Part shown: positions 1 to 12,890 of the stretch, in pieces
Layout: each line of letters opens with the position of its first letter
Position numbering within the stretch: the first letter of the stretch is position 1
Notes under the pieces: generated by a model
Told to the model about the DNA's origin: nothing
Database searches by the model: none
The model's input: the letters and a program-made list of their open reading frames with translations, nothing else
Source: Glossina fuscipes
Taxonomy: Eukaryota > Arthropoda > Insecta > Diptera > Glossinidae
Length of the DNA stretch: 64,000 nt
Assembly (NCBI RefSeq): GCF_014805625.2
Contig: NW_023998415.1
Span: forward strand, 35,504,095-35,568,094
Reading direction: 5' to 3'
Translations under genes and position numbers: made by a program

Positions 1-380
1 GATAATTAAATGAATCGAAAAATGTCTGAGGTGCACGATGTGATGTGATGTACATCAGGCAAATGAATCTTTGTCCTATTTTGCAAGCAAATATCGTTGA
101 CAAGAGTCAGTAGTGGTTATTAAAAAATTTTTGGTTATTTCTAGACCAAACTTTGTATAATATTTAGCGAAATTTTACAGTTCAAATACAGGGATAACAC
201 TAAATAAGATAAAGAAGTTCGATGCACAACCATTTCTTTTTTTCATAGATTTTGCTTCTTCTTGAATTACATCTATATTCGTAGTGCTATATAAATTTAG
301 GTGGACGCATTTCTCGTTGCTAATTAATGTATTAAAGTTTTGGCATTCATCATATCTTGAGTTTCAGCCTCCTCTTCCTG
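1..380. other. 3' flank of the anoctamin gene
   Basis: AT-rich sequence beyond the anoctamin stop codon at 381-383. It would hold the 3' UTR of that minus-strand gene. I see no gene or recognisable repeat in it. Confidence 0.5.
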
Positions 381-3300
381 TCAGGATACTTCCCATACCG
401 TTGATGTTTCCGTTGATCGTTTAGGTCGGCCGGCAACTTCGACATGAGCATCCAGGGTGTCACTTAATCGCGAGAAACGTCGCGCCCAACTTCGCCGGGG
501 CATTACTGATCCTAGCTCTGGTATTGGGGTATTGGGATTATTTCGATTGCTCGTCTCACGGAATAAACTCATTAAATCTTGCTTATCACCCTGAGCCCTT
601 TTAATGCCGTGCTGGTATTTCGCTTCTTTCGCCAGCAATTGCTCGCGCTGCATCTGCGTTTGGACTTCGGCGGGTATGTCGGGTATAACGAATTGCATAA
701 CGCCAGTTAAAACAAAGACCACATGCTTTAAATTAAACACAATAAGTTTTATGTAAATGAATAAATTAAAGTGTTAATAAAAAGTAATAAAAGCGAGCGA
801 ATAAATATACAAAACAAAAAAAAAAAAAAAAAAAAAATAAATAGATAAGAATTTCGAGAGAAGCGAATGCGGAATTCCTGATTTTCTAGGTATCCCGATA
901 CATAAAATGTTAAATCGGCCTTTACCTTAACAAAAAATTCTGATATCTCAGTTAGGCCAATTTGAGACACATAGAAAAAAAAAAGAAGAAAAATAAATAA
1001 ATAAATAGAGGAGAAAGAGAAAGAGAAAGAGAGAGAGAGAGAGAGAGACAGAGTCTAAATTTCAAGTTTCATAGAATTTACCTCAAATACGACAACAAAA
1101 GCCAAGCGTGCAGCAAATACATGCCAATAGTGAGGGCTTAAGCCATAGGGCTCATAATCTTGAGGACCATTTCTAAGGAAAGTGAATTAATTTGTTTGTT
1201 TACTTTGATTAAAATAGCAATTCTCATAATCTACCTGTAGCCCCTGTAGGCGCACGTATCCGGATCCTTTTCAGTCTTTGCGCCCCACTCTTCTTTATAA
1301 TCGGATGTATTAAATAATGAAAGCGAATGCTCTATGTAACCAATTAAGGTATAAGTTTCCGAATAAACAAATTTATAGACCATTCGCGGTATAAAGTCAC
1401 TCGTATAGGCGATGACAAATGCATTCGACACCACGGCTGTATATGTAATTATTCTTAAAATACCGTACCAAGCTCCAATATCTTCTACCCGTTCAGCCAG
1501 CGGCCTTCGGGCTTGGGTAACCATTTTGTAAGCGTCCAAACGTATTTCGGCAACATTGTTTAGTAGCGCGAATAGCGGAGCTAATGGGAAAGCAGCCACA
1601 AACAATGTAACAAAACCGTATTGTAAAACTGAGAAGAAAGAAAATTATATTCCTGCGACTAATTTTATATAATTCTATACGCGCAATGCATTATATTATA
1701 CGCACTCATTTCAAGGTATTCGTCGAACAGGGCCAAACGTCCCGGATCTTGCATATGGTAATCTTGTTCCCAGGCCATGTGCAAATGACTTTCATCTTTA
1801 GTGTCTTTTTTATGTTTGCGTTGTCGCCACCAATTATAGAATTTCGGGAACAAATACTCCATAAAATTGTTCCAACATTGTTTACCCACCATTATGATGG
1901 CCAATTGTATGCACAATTCGGACAAACATCCCGCTGGATCGCATATATCATTCTTTAGGCGAAAAAATTCACTACGTCTCGCCTGATCGTCGCCTGGATA
2001 ATCGAAAAATCTGCCTTTAAAAAATGCTATGTAAATTAAGGAAGAGTAAAAATTCATAAACTCGAAGAAGAAAATTTTAAAAGTGTATGAGTCTTCATAT
2101 TCGGTTTGGGTTCGAGGATTCTCGAGATTTGTTAATCTTATTGCCAGCCGGTGGTAAATCTGTAAGAAAATTTCAGATTTCAGACTTAGATTTAGATATC
2201 ATTGACATGAATATGATTGCGTTACTTTAGTTAATATCATGATGACCACCAAGTTGATGAGAGCCGCAGTTATTGTTGTAAATAATTTGGCATGTTCTTT
2301 AACGAAAAATCCGCCTCCACCATAGATGACAGTGACCACTGAAATGCGATAAATGATTGTTCCCAGAACAGCCGACAGAACGATTGTTATCTGAAATTGT
2401 ATTAAAATAAGAAAAATTGACAAGGTGCACGACCGCCTTTACGATATGATGCAGGCATCAATTCTAGCGGGGAAATGTGGCGCCGAGTTGAACGAATTAA
2501 AGCTCAATTAGAAAGTCGGATTCGCATCTTTTACGGATGGAAGCTTCATTTATTTGCAATTCGCATGCTTAACGCTGTATAGAGAGGTGCGCATCTTTGT
2601 TGCTTAACGGATTGCGGAAAACTGTTTGTCAATTTAATTCGTGTGTCAAATCGCAAATTTACAATAATTGACTTAAGATTGTTAAGATTGTCACGATTAA
2701 TTAATAATAATCCGCCCATTAATAATTATAATAATTAATTAATCAATTATGCATATCTAGGTCTGCGTCTTACCATAAATAAAACCGCACTACCAGTTAT
2801 CGCAAAACGTATCCATCTATTCCAAGTGGACATATAAGGTTCACGTTCCCTTGTTACGGGATTAATGCGAAAATTGGTTGCATTCGTCTCGAATTCGGGA
2901 CGATTCTCTTCGTCGGATTCAACGTTACGCAAATCCCATTCCCAGACAATGACTGATTGCTTACGTTTCCATAATTCTAAAAATGTCGTGGCTAAAACGA
3001 ACAAGATTAATAATTTGCATGCTTGTGGAAAAAAAAAAAAAAACATTTTCATTGCTTACCCCAAAATGACATAAATATAGCGAAGAATACTGTTGAGGGA
3101 TTGTCGAAAAGATATGTGATACGTGAGAATAAACATGATTCGTATAAGTGCTGGTAACTGCAGGCCTTATCACATAACGGGCATAATGTTATATTACCCG
3201 TACCGCTCTCATTGCATATCTCTTTGCTTGGGGTGTTGTCCTCCGAATTGAGGGTTGCTAAGCCATAAAGGAAACAAAGTGTGCCTACTATTGCTGGATA

Positions 3301-6300
3301 GACTAACATTTCCGTATAGAAACCTAACCAGCAAAAGTATAAAGCAATTTTATCGCCAAAGTATTTGCGCACCAAGCAGAGCGGCTGTTTTTTATACCAT
3401 TGCGAGGGATGAGCCCAAGTTAAATAAAGTATGCGACGATCTAATGTTATACCGCTCGAATGGGGCCGATCATAGCGACCCTCATGTAAAGGGAAGCAAC
3501 CTAAATATGTGTTATCGTTCAATAAACGTCTGATGCCACAGCGATCGCTATCGTCGAACGGTGTCCGCACTAAGACTTGCATAACCATAAAAGAGCGCTG
3601 AGCACTGGTATAAGCGGTAGCACGATCCTTCACAATAAATCTATAGTGATATGAAATTATGGCATAAGGCATTTTAGATTATTTGCCAGTCTCGTAGAAC
3701 TTACTGCTCCTCTGGATTACCATTTCTAGTGGCGGATTTAAAAGAAATTTCACCTTCTACCACTTGATGATCTAATTGTATTCTTTTGGTAATTTTCTGC
3801 CAGATATCCTTCCAATGTTGTACATTACGTGTCACTATATTATCCTCGTCCTTGAGTGCGAGAATAATCGTTCGGGTATATATGTTAAATTGAGAATTTT
3901 TGTTTTTTCTACTTACCCAGGACGGTTTAACAGATATTGTGATGAAACGTTTGGTGGGCAATTTAATATTCATAACTTCCCCCAAACGGGTTTCCAGACG
4001 CCAAGGTAAATGGATTTTCATAAAAAAGGTTTTTTCGTTAAAGGATTGCATTTTATCCTCTAATTCGACTTCGAGGCCTTCTTTAATCAAATTTTCCATA
4101 AAAGTGCGACGGCAATCACGTTTTCTAGACTCACTTTCGGTCATAACGCCTAAATTCTCTTCTTCCCAAGCTACAACCATATCGATTTTACGACGACCGT
4201 CTCGAAACATCAGAGACTCATCGTCTAAGCCTTCGCTGTCTTGGTTTTTTAGTTTTCTAGTAACACCGTTATCCAGATTCATAGTGACTTTATGATTGCT
4301 GTGGTAACTGCCATCAAGGCTGCTTTCCATCGATGGATGCGTGAGATTTCCCTCGTACGGCATCAATTGCTTGTAGGCAAATTGATTTGGCAACATATTG
4401 GATGTGTCTGAAGAGGGCGAATTTAAATTATTATTTATTGTATTATTATCTTCGCTTTGTGCATCCATTTCGTTGTTGGGGTCGGGAGTTGGCGGTGTTG
4501 ATAATTGCAGGCCCAACGAATGATGCATAGCTGTACCGGGTATATCTTCATTGTTTTCCACTTTAGGCCCGAATGGTTGAATCGACGTTAGTCTTTTAGT
4601 GCAGCTTTCTAAATTTGTCGATAATTGAGTGCCATGACGATCATTATCCGCATTTAATTTTTGATATGTTGGCCTCGAATTTTCATTATAGTTCCCTAAT
4701 TTTTGACTAATAATCGAATTATTTTCGGCCGATGTGTAATAGTTAAGAGATGGCAGCCTTGTCATTTCCTCTCCCATTGATGTCATCGAAAACGCCTCAA
4801 AAAAGTTCTTGTTCCTCGGAAGTGGTTGCTCGTTTACTACGAATGAGAAAGTATTTTCCGAATAAGTTTTCGAGCTGAGGCGTTGAGCAGGTGGAGCAGA
4901 TTCAACGAACGGTGGCTGCTAATAAATTGGAAGAAAAACATGTCCTTCAGAACTCTCCTAAGAAGTTGCGTGAACATAAAAATTCCTTAAATTTTTTAAA
5001 CGCTACCTCGTTTTATTTGACAGATTTATCAATAGCAATTATTATGATTATGCAATACAGTTTTAAATGTTTCACTTAAATAGGAAATAAATTGTTTTTG
5101 CGTTCAGTTGAGTTCTTTTGTCCTTATTTCGTATATTCTCAAGCTTTTTGACGACCCAATTGCACCCGTCTTATGCGAAATGAAACTAAGAAAAATAAAA
5201 ATATTCAGGCGTGAGAACACTTCTTTTCAATAATTTCATAGACTCAGTTCATTCAATGGAGGCGTAACATATAGGTAAATATTGTGAACGATTGGGAGGT
5301 AAAAGAGTTCTATCTATTTGATGGCTGTAATATTATAAAAAGAAATTAAGCCGACGAAAAGGATTTAAAAAAGTAAACAAATTTTGAGGACAGAGTTGTA
5401 TTTCGATCAAATCTAAATAAGACGTTGTAAATGGATGATTATTATCATTCGTGGATTGAAAGGATTTGTAATTTGCGTGAAACAACAAGAAGAAGTTATT
5501 TTACATTGCCCGTAGAGCGAGAGAAAAAATCGTCTTCAAGAGCGGTACAATTAGCCCAACTGTGCTCTGTAGAAAGATTTATTAGAATATATGCTTCATT
5601 TTCTCTGAACTATCCTTACAACTACATGGTGTAGTTGTTGTTGGAGGCTAGGTCCGGTCCGTCAATTCTTCATTACAGTCATTGGCTTTTAGAACATTTT
5701 CCACTGCAAGTGAGTGCGGTACGCATTTGGAAAATAGCTGTCCCTTTGACATTGTCAACAACTTCTTGTAATTGTACTTTTCGTTTATCGAGGATAATTT
5801 TCAGGAATTTTTTTAATGTTTTCCGTTGCAATCACCTTCTTTGGGCATCCACTGGCCTCATGCCACATGATCGGTGAGTTTGATGAATTTCTTTTGCCAT
5901 CAATAAGGAACGTTTTCAGACAAAATATGAAATTCGGATTTTTCCAATGGTAGCGCCGCTGTGGGCACTGAATTTTGTAAGTAAAAGATCGAAACGACTT
6001 GAAATTTTGCTAGGTTTCGTAATCAAATCTTCCACGGCTAGGGTCATATATATATATACACTAGGGAACTAACTGAGACAACTATGCGTTGAATATTTGT
6101 CAAATTCAAAATTGATAATTCCGATATGCCATAAGTGATGATATACTATTGTCAATAAAAAATAAGTTGAAATTCTTTTTGAGAAATAAAAAATATTTAT
6201 TTTTTCAAAATTTTGCTTTCAATTTTAACGCTTCCTAAAGTAATCCGCGTCTGATTTATGTCAATTTTTTTTTCTAATTTTCAAGACAGTTACAGAACTC

Positions 6301-8533
6301 GTTTTCCTTGACGGCTTTCAATACATTTTTAAATGTGGCTCTTGTCTCCTAAATTGAGTTGAAACCGTGTGCTCGGAGTGGCGTCCGTGATGATGCGCTT
6401 CATCACGTTCGTGGTAGTCGGCAACCATTGCTTCACAATTGTGTAAGGAATATTTTCCTTACAAAAAATGAAGTGTCTTTGGAACCCGGCGAAAATCGAC
6501 ATGTTTGCGGCATAAAACGTCTTTCAAAACGTTTTGGGTTAGTTCTAATGAAATGCTCATAGCCTCAGCAAGGTTTACGATTTTCGACTACGAACTTCTT
6601 TGATTTCCTTGACATCGAGATGTTGATGACCGTGCGGGCCGCTGTTTGTTCTAACATCGTTCTCGGTACTGCTTAAAGTCTTTACACCATTTGTAAATGT
6701 TTTTTGCAACAGACTTATCACTAAAAATGTCCTACGACATACGTAAACTTTTTGCGGCAGACTGTTCATTCCGCAGTTTCATTTCGGTCGACAATATCGG
6801 ATATAGTAAATATACAGTGAACGTCGAACAAATCATTTTTGTTTGTTTATTTAAACATGTGTAATTCTGCAGCAATATACTGGCATGCACACATTGATGT
6901 CAATGACGTCAAAGATAGTACGATCAACCCACAAAAGAAAGGAAATAATAAATCCATGATTGCATAGTTGAAATGAAAAGTTCTCTTTAAAGTCTTTTTT
7001 GATCGTTGAAGTAACTTTTAGAGAAAAAAAAATCAATTGATTTTTTATACGCTCTGTCTATGTTGTTAATCCAAAGAGCCTGACCTAGAAAATGCTACTT
7101 AAGAAGGTTTGTTTTTTTCAAGTTTCAATCTAAAATAAACGAAAAATTTGGATAGCTTTTGAAAGCTGAGTTCAGCATCAACTAAAGTGTCTTCTGTGCA
7201 TTAAGTTACTTACGTTTCTTGCATATTCAAAGCGAAATATTAAGCAAATGAAGCAGTAATCTATGAACGTCATTGGTCATTTGTTTGATAGCAAAAACTC
7301 TGCATTGCGCACCATTGAAAGACCTTACATCACAGTGCAATTGTCTATATGTCGGCTTTTCAGAATAAGGCGTTATATTAAAAGTGGTCGTAAACGTGGT
7401 CCGACCTAAATAGTTTTCAATAGTGTCCGTCCTTTACCCAAAACATAACAGTGTACCCAACTTCTTCAAAGTATTTATAAGTAATTGCGGCCTGTAGATT
7501 GAACACAAGAAAATAAGACAGACAGAGCGTTTACAAAACGATTATAGTTGCGCACGATCCACCATTGACCACTCTACACCATCCTGCAGATATCCATGTA
7601 TCGGCTTTTCAAAATAAGGCGTTATATGCACAGTGGTCGAAAAAGTAATCCGATCGGAATTATTTTGAATAGCTTTCGTTCTTCGCCTGAAACTTGTCAG
7701 CGTATCAACTTTCACCACAATATGCCGTGCATGAATTGCGCCCTGTAACCGTGACACTAGAAAATAATATAGACAGACGGATGGACAATCTCTAAGATTC
7801 TAAATTTGATTCTGAATCGATTGGTATCATGAAAGGTGGCGCCACCTTAAGCCCTTGCAGATATTCCGCACAACCTTAATATAGTCGCTCTATAAGAGAG
7901 AAATCGATTTATATCACTTTCAAACACAACGGCTCACATATTAAAAATTTCAGTAAATAGGCGGGTCTTTGGAATTTAATCAAGAGTATACGTGTCACTG
8001 ATTCAATCTTCAATTGAATTCCGCATTGTCGCGCAATAATATATTTTTACAAGATATATGATCGACAAAGCGAACTGACTTAATATTTGCAAACGTATGA
8101 TAAACGAACCAACTTTGAAAGAAATCTTGAGGACGCTTCTTAAATTTTTACTAACACTAAGGCGGCTCTATTACACGAAAGCTACTTTAAAAGCAAACAA
8201 TAGTGGAAAGCAAGCAGAAAAAGAACAAAATTTAATTAAAATTAAAAATTAATTGATTTTCTTATGCGAAATTTCCGTTTCTTCTTTATGATATTTTCGA
8301 TAACAAACAACTCCATAACAAAGATGGGAGTATAATTATTTATTAATACTTACCCCTCCAACAAATAAACGGCCCGCTACAATACCGCTATCTTGACTTA
8401 ATCGTCTTATGGGCAATTCATCGCTCGGACAACTATGTTCTTTCAAACGTTCACTTTTAGCTGGACTAGAAGCTATTGGTCGTCTTAGGTGTTTCGTACG
8501 TACATTACGCAAAGACGGGACCGATAGAAATCC

Positions 8534-8580
<47 letters not shown>

Positions 8581-8843
8581 GTATAGGTTTAGGTAAAACA
8601 TATGAAAAAATTGAAATTAAGTTTTAAGTAAGGGAGACATTAAAAGATAGTACGAGCTCGCTTACTAGAGAACGGTAGACCGTCAGCATGTGATTTTCGT
8701 TCTTTCGCTTTCTCCTCGCTGTCATTGGTATCTCTTGAAATTAAGTCTTCATGCGAACTGGCTTCAGTTATTGGCGCTGTGCTAGTTTCATCCTCACTAC
8801 TGATACGCGTTTTAAGTTGTTTATGTTGCGTGTTCGAATTCAT
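381..8843 (-). CDS. Anoctamin / TMEM16 family calcium-activated channel or scramblase, 11 coding exons
   Basis: Ten-helix membrane protein that moves chloride or scrambles lipid when calcium rises. Exons by GT/AG sites and frame: 8843-8666, 8532-8354, 4918-3917, 3850-3705, 3640-3060, 2991-2774, 2390-2226, 2159-1706, 1628-1235, 1172-1082, 725-381. These sum to 3753 bases, an intact frame of 1250 aa. The cytosolic N-terminal region of about 360 aa is long and low in complexity. The dimerisation domain starts at [12 protein letters not shown] (about residue 361), and the membrane part starts near residue 600. Family hallmarks are [17 protein letters not shown], recovered only across the 3059/2992 splice, and [10 protein letters not shown]. 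All six calcium ligands of TMEM16A have counterparts: N and E in WNNFMEY, both E in EYLEM, E and D in EIRLD. Among fly anoctamins the length and long N-terminus suggest the CG10353/subdued group rather than Axs; the exact orthologue is unsure. The ATG at 8843 is the first in frame after an upstream stop. The 5' UTR is not defined. Confidence 0.9.
3851..3916 (-). other. 66-base in-frame, stop-free intron in the anoctamin gene
   Basis: The minus strand shows GTAAGT at 3916 and CAAG at the other end. The length is divisible by three and there is no stop, so an unspliced message would read on with 22 extra residues. Splicing gives a better match to the family (PSW followed by DEDNIV) than the read-through peptide, which is Lys/Asn/Ile-rich. 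Confidence 0.7.
5600..6780 (-). pseudogene. Decayed mariner-like transposase relic
   Basis: Translating the minus strand in shifting frames gives pieces laid out like the mariner helix-turn-helix and linker. They are a [16 protein letters not shown] stretch (compare the family's FK-G-ES-VED--R-GRP), then [18 protein letters not shown] (compare ISYGSVQ-IL-E-LGM), then VPKTLHFL (compare FVPKLLT), then KRIITDA, matching the start of the catalytic core. Several frameshifts and stops are present and I cannot define inverted ends. It sits in an intron of the anoctamin gene. Subfamily is not assigned. Confidence 0.5.
7280..7520 (-). repeat. Dispersed repeat family A, copy 1
   Basis: Shares the phrases TCGGCTTTTCAGAATAAGGC, GTGGTC, a TTTTCAATAG-GTCCGTCCTT stretch and a closing AGACAGACAGA with copies elsewhere in the window. 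It lies next to copy 2 in the same orientation. Noncoding. Confidence 0.6.
7540..7900 (-). repeat. Dispersed repeat family A, copy 2
   Basis: A more complete copy. It shows GGTCGAAAAAGTAATCCGAT, TGAATAGCTTTCGTTCTTCG, AGACAGACGGATGGACA, GATTCTGAATCGAT, then CCTTAAGCCCTTGCAG and CCGCACAACCTTAATATAG. The same order recurs in the copies near 15 kb and 24.5 kb. Confidence 0.65.
8540..8580. repeat. (AT)n microsatellite
   Basis: A run of alternating A and T inside the short intron between anoctamin coding exons 1 and 2 (8665-8533), right beside the TATGTAG acceptor. It may have replaced part of the normal pyrimidine tract. Confidence 0.9.
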
Positions 8844-9140
8844 TTCATTACTTTCTATTTTACTTTATATTTAATTGAGGATAGGTTCTCCTTATAGATA
8901 ATAAACATTAGTTTGTCTATGTAGGTGTATGCGTCCGTAAAATGTTACGAAGGCATCCATTTAGGTGGTAATGTAATAAAATATCATTTCTTGACTTTAC
9001 TGAAGAATTGAAAATTGTGAACTTTACGTTGTAAAGCATGTGGTCTTCTTTTCACGATTCATCGTTCACCGTTTAACAAACGTCACAACAGGTGTTTAAA
9101 GTTACGCCGTAAAAAATCAATACAAAAATTATTATAATTA
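8844..9140. promoter_or_regulatory. Upstream region of the anoctamin gene, possibly bidirectional
   Basis: About 300 bases between the anoctamin start codon and a small open frame on the opposite strand. It probably holds the anoctamin 5' UTR. I see no clear TATA box. The idea that it drives both directions rests only on spacing. Confidence 0.3.
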
Positions 9141-9368
9141 GTGTCTAAAATTATATTTATTCTCAATCTATTGATTGTTGTTATTATAACAACTTTTACA
9201 GTTAAACTTGTGCGTTTACTTGTCAAGCAAAAATATTCACTATTAGATATAATACGGAACCAAGTCCATCAAGATATGATGCCTTATGATGAGTCGTATG
9301 ATGAGTTAGGCATACGTGAACAATTGCGTTATGTTGTGCTTTCTGCTCAATTAGAAATTTTGGCGTAA
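9141..9368 (+). CDS. Possible small single-pass membrane protein (or 3' exon of one)
   Basis: Open frame of 75 codons starting at a GTG, so the true start must lie in an upstream exon if this is a gene. An AATTAG just before it could be an acceptor. The first 25 residues are strongly hydrophobic (IIFILNLLIVVIITTF) and followed by Lys/Arg, as in a signal anchor. The rest is polar and acidic (DESYDELGIREQLRYV) with natural-looking composition. It is divergent from the anoctamin. I do not recognise the family. A chance frame in AT-rich DNA is possible. Confidence 0.3.
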   Translation: MSKIIFILNLLIVVIITTFTVKLVRLLVKQKYSLLDIIRNQVHQDMMPYDESYDELGIREQLRYVVLSAQLEILA

Positions 9369-10859
9369 GCGTGTAAACGAATTGAGTCGTTTTATTCTCT
9401 CCTTTCGGATATTGAAAGAACTTAGCTGCAAGTTTTGAATCTATTTGCTCTAGACTGAAAGTTGACACCTTCGAACTTCAACTTGTGTCAGTCTCTGACG
9501 AACCTCATAAGTGGGTTTTAGGTTAATAATAAGACAATTGTCCTCAAGACTTAGACTTAGTAGATATGTCAGAAACACTAGACTAGGTGGGCATAAAGAG
9601 GGGATTTAGCTTAACCATGGCAATCGATTGCCGAATTTATCTAATAGAATTTCCAATCCCGAATTTATGGCACATACATCAATATTTCCCTAAACTCTCT
9701 CGTAGGTTTTGTCTCCAAGAGCAATTCACATTTTTAAAAAATGCTAACGCTGGACTAACCCTCCTCACAAGTTCATGTCACTGATAAATCGTCGCTTTTC
9801 TTTGTTGTTTTCAACGCAATAGAACAATCCGGATTGCTTGTGTGAGCGTCCGTGGTTTACTGATTTTAAATAAGATGCAGAAGACACGTTCACCATCGAA
9901 AAAAAAAAAAAAGAAAAAAAACGATTTACAAATTGTTCTCGATGGCCAAAAAGTCAAGTTGGCATTCTAAGGATATCGAAATTTTGGGTATTCACGATTT
10001 TACTTGACAAACTGTTCGGATTGGTGCCTCGTCTGCTGGTCCCCAGCGTCTCTTTTACTCTTCATTACGCTCGCGGAGACTGAAGTGTATTTCGAAGGTC
10101 TTGACAAATCGATGCAATCGTTCCAAGCCATCGCGATTTAAAAAAAAAGTGTTTGACTGATTCCGTCCCCCTTGAATTTGAATATTTTAATGAAAGCCTG
10201 AAATATATTTTATTCTTATTTAGACCCGGGAGTTAAAAACAACAATACATTACAATATATGCATATATATATATATGCGCAGTTCACTGATCAGACTACA
10301 ACAGATTTTCAAGCGGAACGTTGATCCAGCGTTACGAACATTTCATTACGGATTTGTAAGAGTTTTTCAAAAAGACTTAAAAAATTGACTTGTGACCATC
10401 GCGGTTTGCACTTTGTGCGATAAATGTCCGCCAATTCACTTTCTTATCTGTATTGCACTTCTTCACGAATAGGAGTACATAAACACACAGCTCAATAGCG
10501 AGTTAAAGTTTCCAAGTCATTTTCTTTGCTAGCAATAATAATTTCTGCGTCGACATATCTATGCCCAATATTCTGTCGACATATGAACACGCCCGCCAGT
10601 GAGCCAGAAACTATAATTTATAATCCACCGCATAAATTGATCTTAGATTACTAACCCATTGCAAAGTTGTAGAGGTCATGGTTATCTAAGAATCGCCGGA
10701 AGACCAGTATAAAGACGTAATATAAAGGCGGTCTGAGAACACATTAAGATCATATTCTATCGATGTAGATGTAAGTTGTTTTGACCTAACGAATGAACGA
10801 ACGAACGAGCCCTATTGAATATAAATAAAAATATTACAGTCGGACAACGCTGACTGTTA

Positions 10860-11160
10860 CATACCCTACATCACCTCGCCTACTACAGTTATTCGTTTGT
10901 TTTGGTTAAAGTACATATTATTTTCATGCAAAGCGGTAATTGCCCTGAAAGCTCGTATATTGGAAGGTTAGTTTTCCTCTCCATATAAGAATTGGTGTTT
11001 CGTGATAGCGCCTATATGCGTTGAGGTCAAAATAAAATAGACCTATGTGATCCAAATTTACTGCCGTTAATTCTTTTGCTAAAGCGCTATTACGAATTAA
11101 TTTTGATCATAATATATTAAAAATTAACCCATTTTGCAAAGGACTGACTACTCATGGGAT
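10860..11160. repeat. Dispersed repeat family B, copy near 11 kb
   Basis: Shares an ordered set of phrases with 14215-14600: TTTTGG-TAA, CATGCAAA, GAAAGCTCGTATATTGG, ATATGCGTTG, AAATAGACCTATGTGATCC and TTTGCAAAGG. Noncoding and old. Only the matched blocks are conserved. Confidence 0.5.
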
Positions 11161-11225
11161 ATCTTATATGGAGTGTGTCCCAAAAAATATACCTATTTTG
11201 CTCTAATTAGATCCACTTCATTTTT

Positions 11226-11400
11226 ATACCCTACACCACGGACTATATTAAGTTAGTGCGGACGTATGGAACATGCTCATGCTTAAGACAGGCCCAACTT
11301 CCAAACAGACCCAAGGCCAAACGTGTCTGTCCGTCTAACGTCTGCCCATGTTAATTCGCGTGTTGACGCGCATGCTCCCCTGTAAGGGTTTCCATTCAAA
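11226..11400 (+). repeat. Dispersed repeat family A, copy 3
   Basis: Begins ATACCCTACACCACGGACTA, then TATTAAG and GTGCGGACGTATGGAAC, and continues to a GTCTGTCCGTCTAACGTCTG stretch. This is the end of the family seen in reverse at 15.2 and 24.65 kb. Confidence 0.6.
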
Positions 11401-11737
11401 GGAATGTCTTTGCAAGAAAACAAGACACAGTTTACGGATTTATATTAGCTCTGATCTGTTGTAGCGTATTCAATAGCCGCCCTTGTCCGACCATAATGTT
11501 TTTGCTGGTTTTATACATGTGTGTCGTCGCCTTTCGATTTCGCATTTGTATTAAACCGCTTGATAATTCCATGTATGCATACTTTTACAAGCAGCTGAAC
11601 ATAATTCGCGTGTATGACAACATTTTCCTTTTAGCTCGTAAAACACACGTCGACTATTTATAAACATTTTCTGGTTGCTATAGTTCCTACCATCTCTAGC
11701 TCGTATTATTTTTGTATTTTGATTAAATTGCATTAAA

Positions 11738-11739
<2 letters not shown>

Positions 11740-11779
<40 letters not shown>
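11740..11779. repeat. (TA)n microsatellite
   Basis: About twenty uninterrupted TA units in the intergenic stretch. Confidence 0.95.
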
Positions 11780-11782
<3 letters not shown>

Positions 11783-12859
11783 GCATATGCTTACAAACGT
11801 TTTATATTTAATATTGGCAACATTAGCCGAACAAAAATCGATATGCATTTTAAATGTTATTACGCTAATTGCGGTTATAATTAAAGACAAACATTGAATA
11901 TTCCCATAATAGTCCTCATATATCTATGAAGCGTTAAGGACTTGTGGTTTCACGTAAAGATTTTATGTGTATGTAGATCACACCATTAGCTAAATATAGA
12001 TATGAAATAATTAATGAACAAAGACAGATTTGAGTTTAAACATTCGCGACTAGTTAATGTAACTAATCTACAGTTAAAGCTTCTTCCGCATGCGTAGCAC
12101 ACCTAACGCCCAGTACGTTTAATGTATATTCTATTGGCAATGTTTAAAGTATATATCGAATGTGATAGCCGTCATAAGTATGCCAAGGTGCAAGAGATAA
12201 ATTTCTTATGCAAAAATTCGAAACGTTCTACACCGCTTGACAATATTTCTGTAAGGCACATACGTAGCTTTCCAAGAGTATTTCTACTTGACAGCTCCTT
12301 GCTGAAGAACTGATCACAATTGCGATCATTTAGTGGCAGAAAGATTTTAACGTTTCGTATATGCTGTTCTAGCCAAATATGCAGTTGCATGAAGAATCCT
12401 CTACTCTATCTAGTGAAGATCTCTGCATCGACTAACTGCCATAACTCTTGCCAGAAGTGCAAACAAAGAGTTTAAGAAGCGTATATGTTTGCATATTTGT
12501 GTGTATGAACTGTGCCTCATTCCAACCACAAAGTTCATATCGAAATCTATTGCAATTGTTGAGTTATCGATGCAAATCATATTGGAATTATCATTATCTG
12601 TTTTCTTTTGTTTTTTAAGTACATGCGTTGAGGGCACCTTTTTTTTTTTTTTGTTAAAGTAATATATGAGGAGAGTTGTTGACCTCTTTACTGCATATAT
12701 TGTAATTAATTGATAATTGAGCTTTTACGAGTCTTCCCTTCTCTGTGGCGTTTCTATTTTCAATTGTAAGTTTTTTGTTTTTCTTTCCGAGTTCTATTTG
12801 TGTTTATCAAAGTCCATTCAAAAATCACTGTAAGTTAAGTAAAACGTGAACTATTTTTT

Positions 12860-12890
<31 letters not shown>

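Larger units (their letters stand above)
4919..8353 (-). other. Long intron of the anoctamin gene with transposon debris
   Basis: This intron separates the N-terminal exons from the rest of the gene. The donor is GTAAGT at 8353. The acceptor is TTATTAG ending at 4919, and both sides are phase 0. It contains a decayed mariner-like stretch (about 5600-6780) and two copies of the dispersed repeat called family A here. A weak open frame at 5431-5634 has no recognisable homology and I do not call it a gene. Confidence 0.75.
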
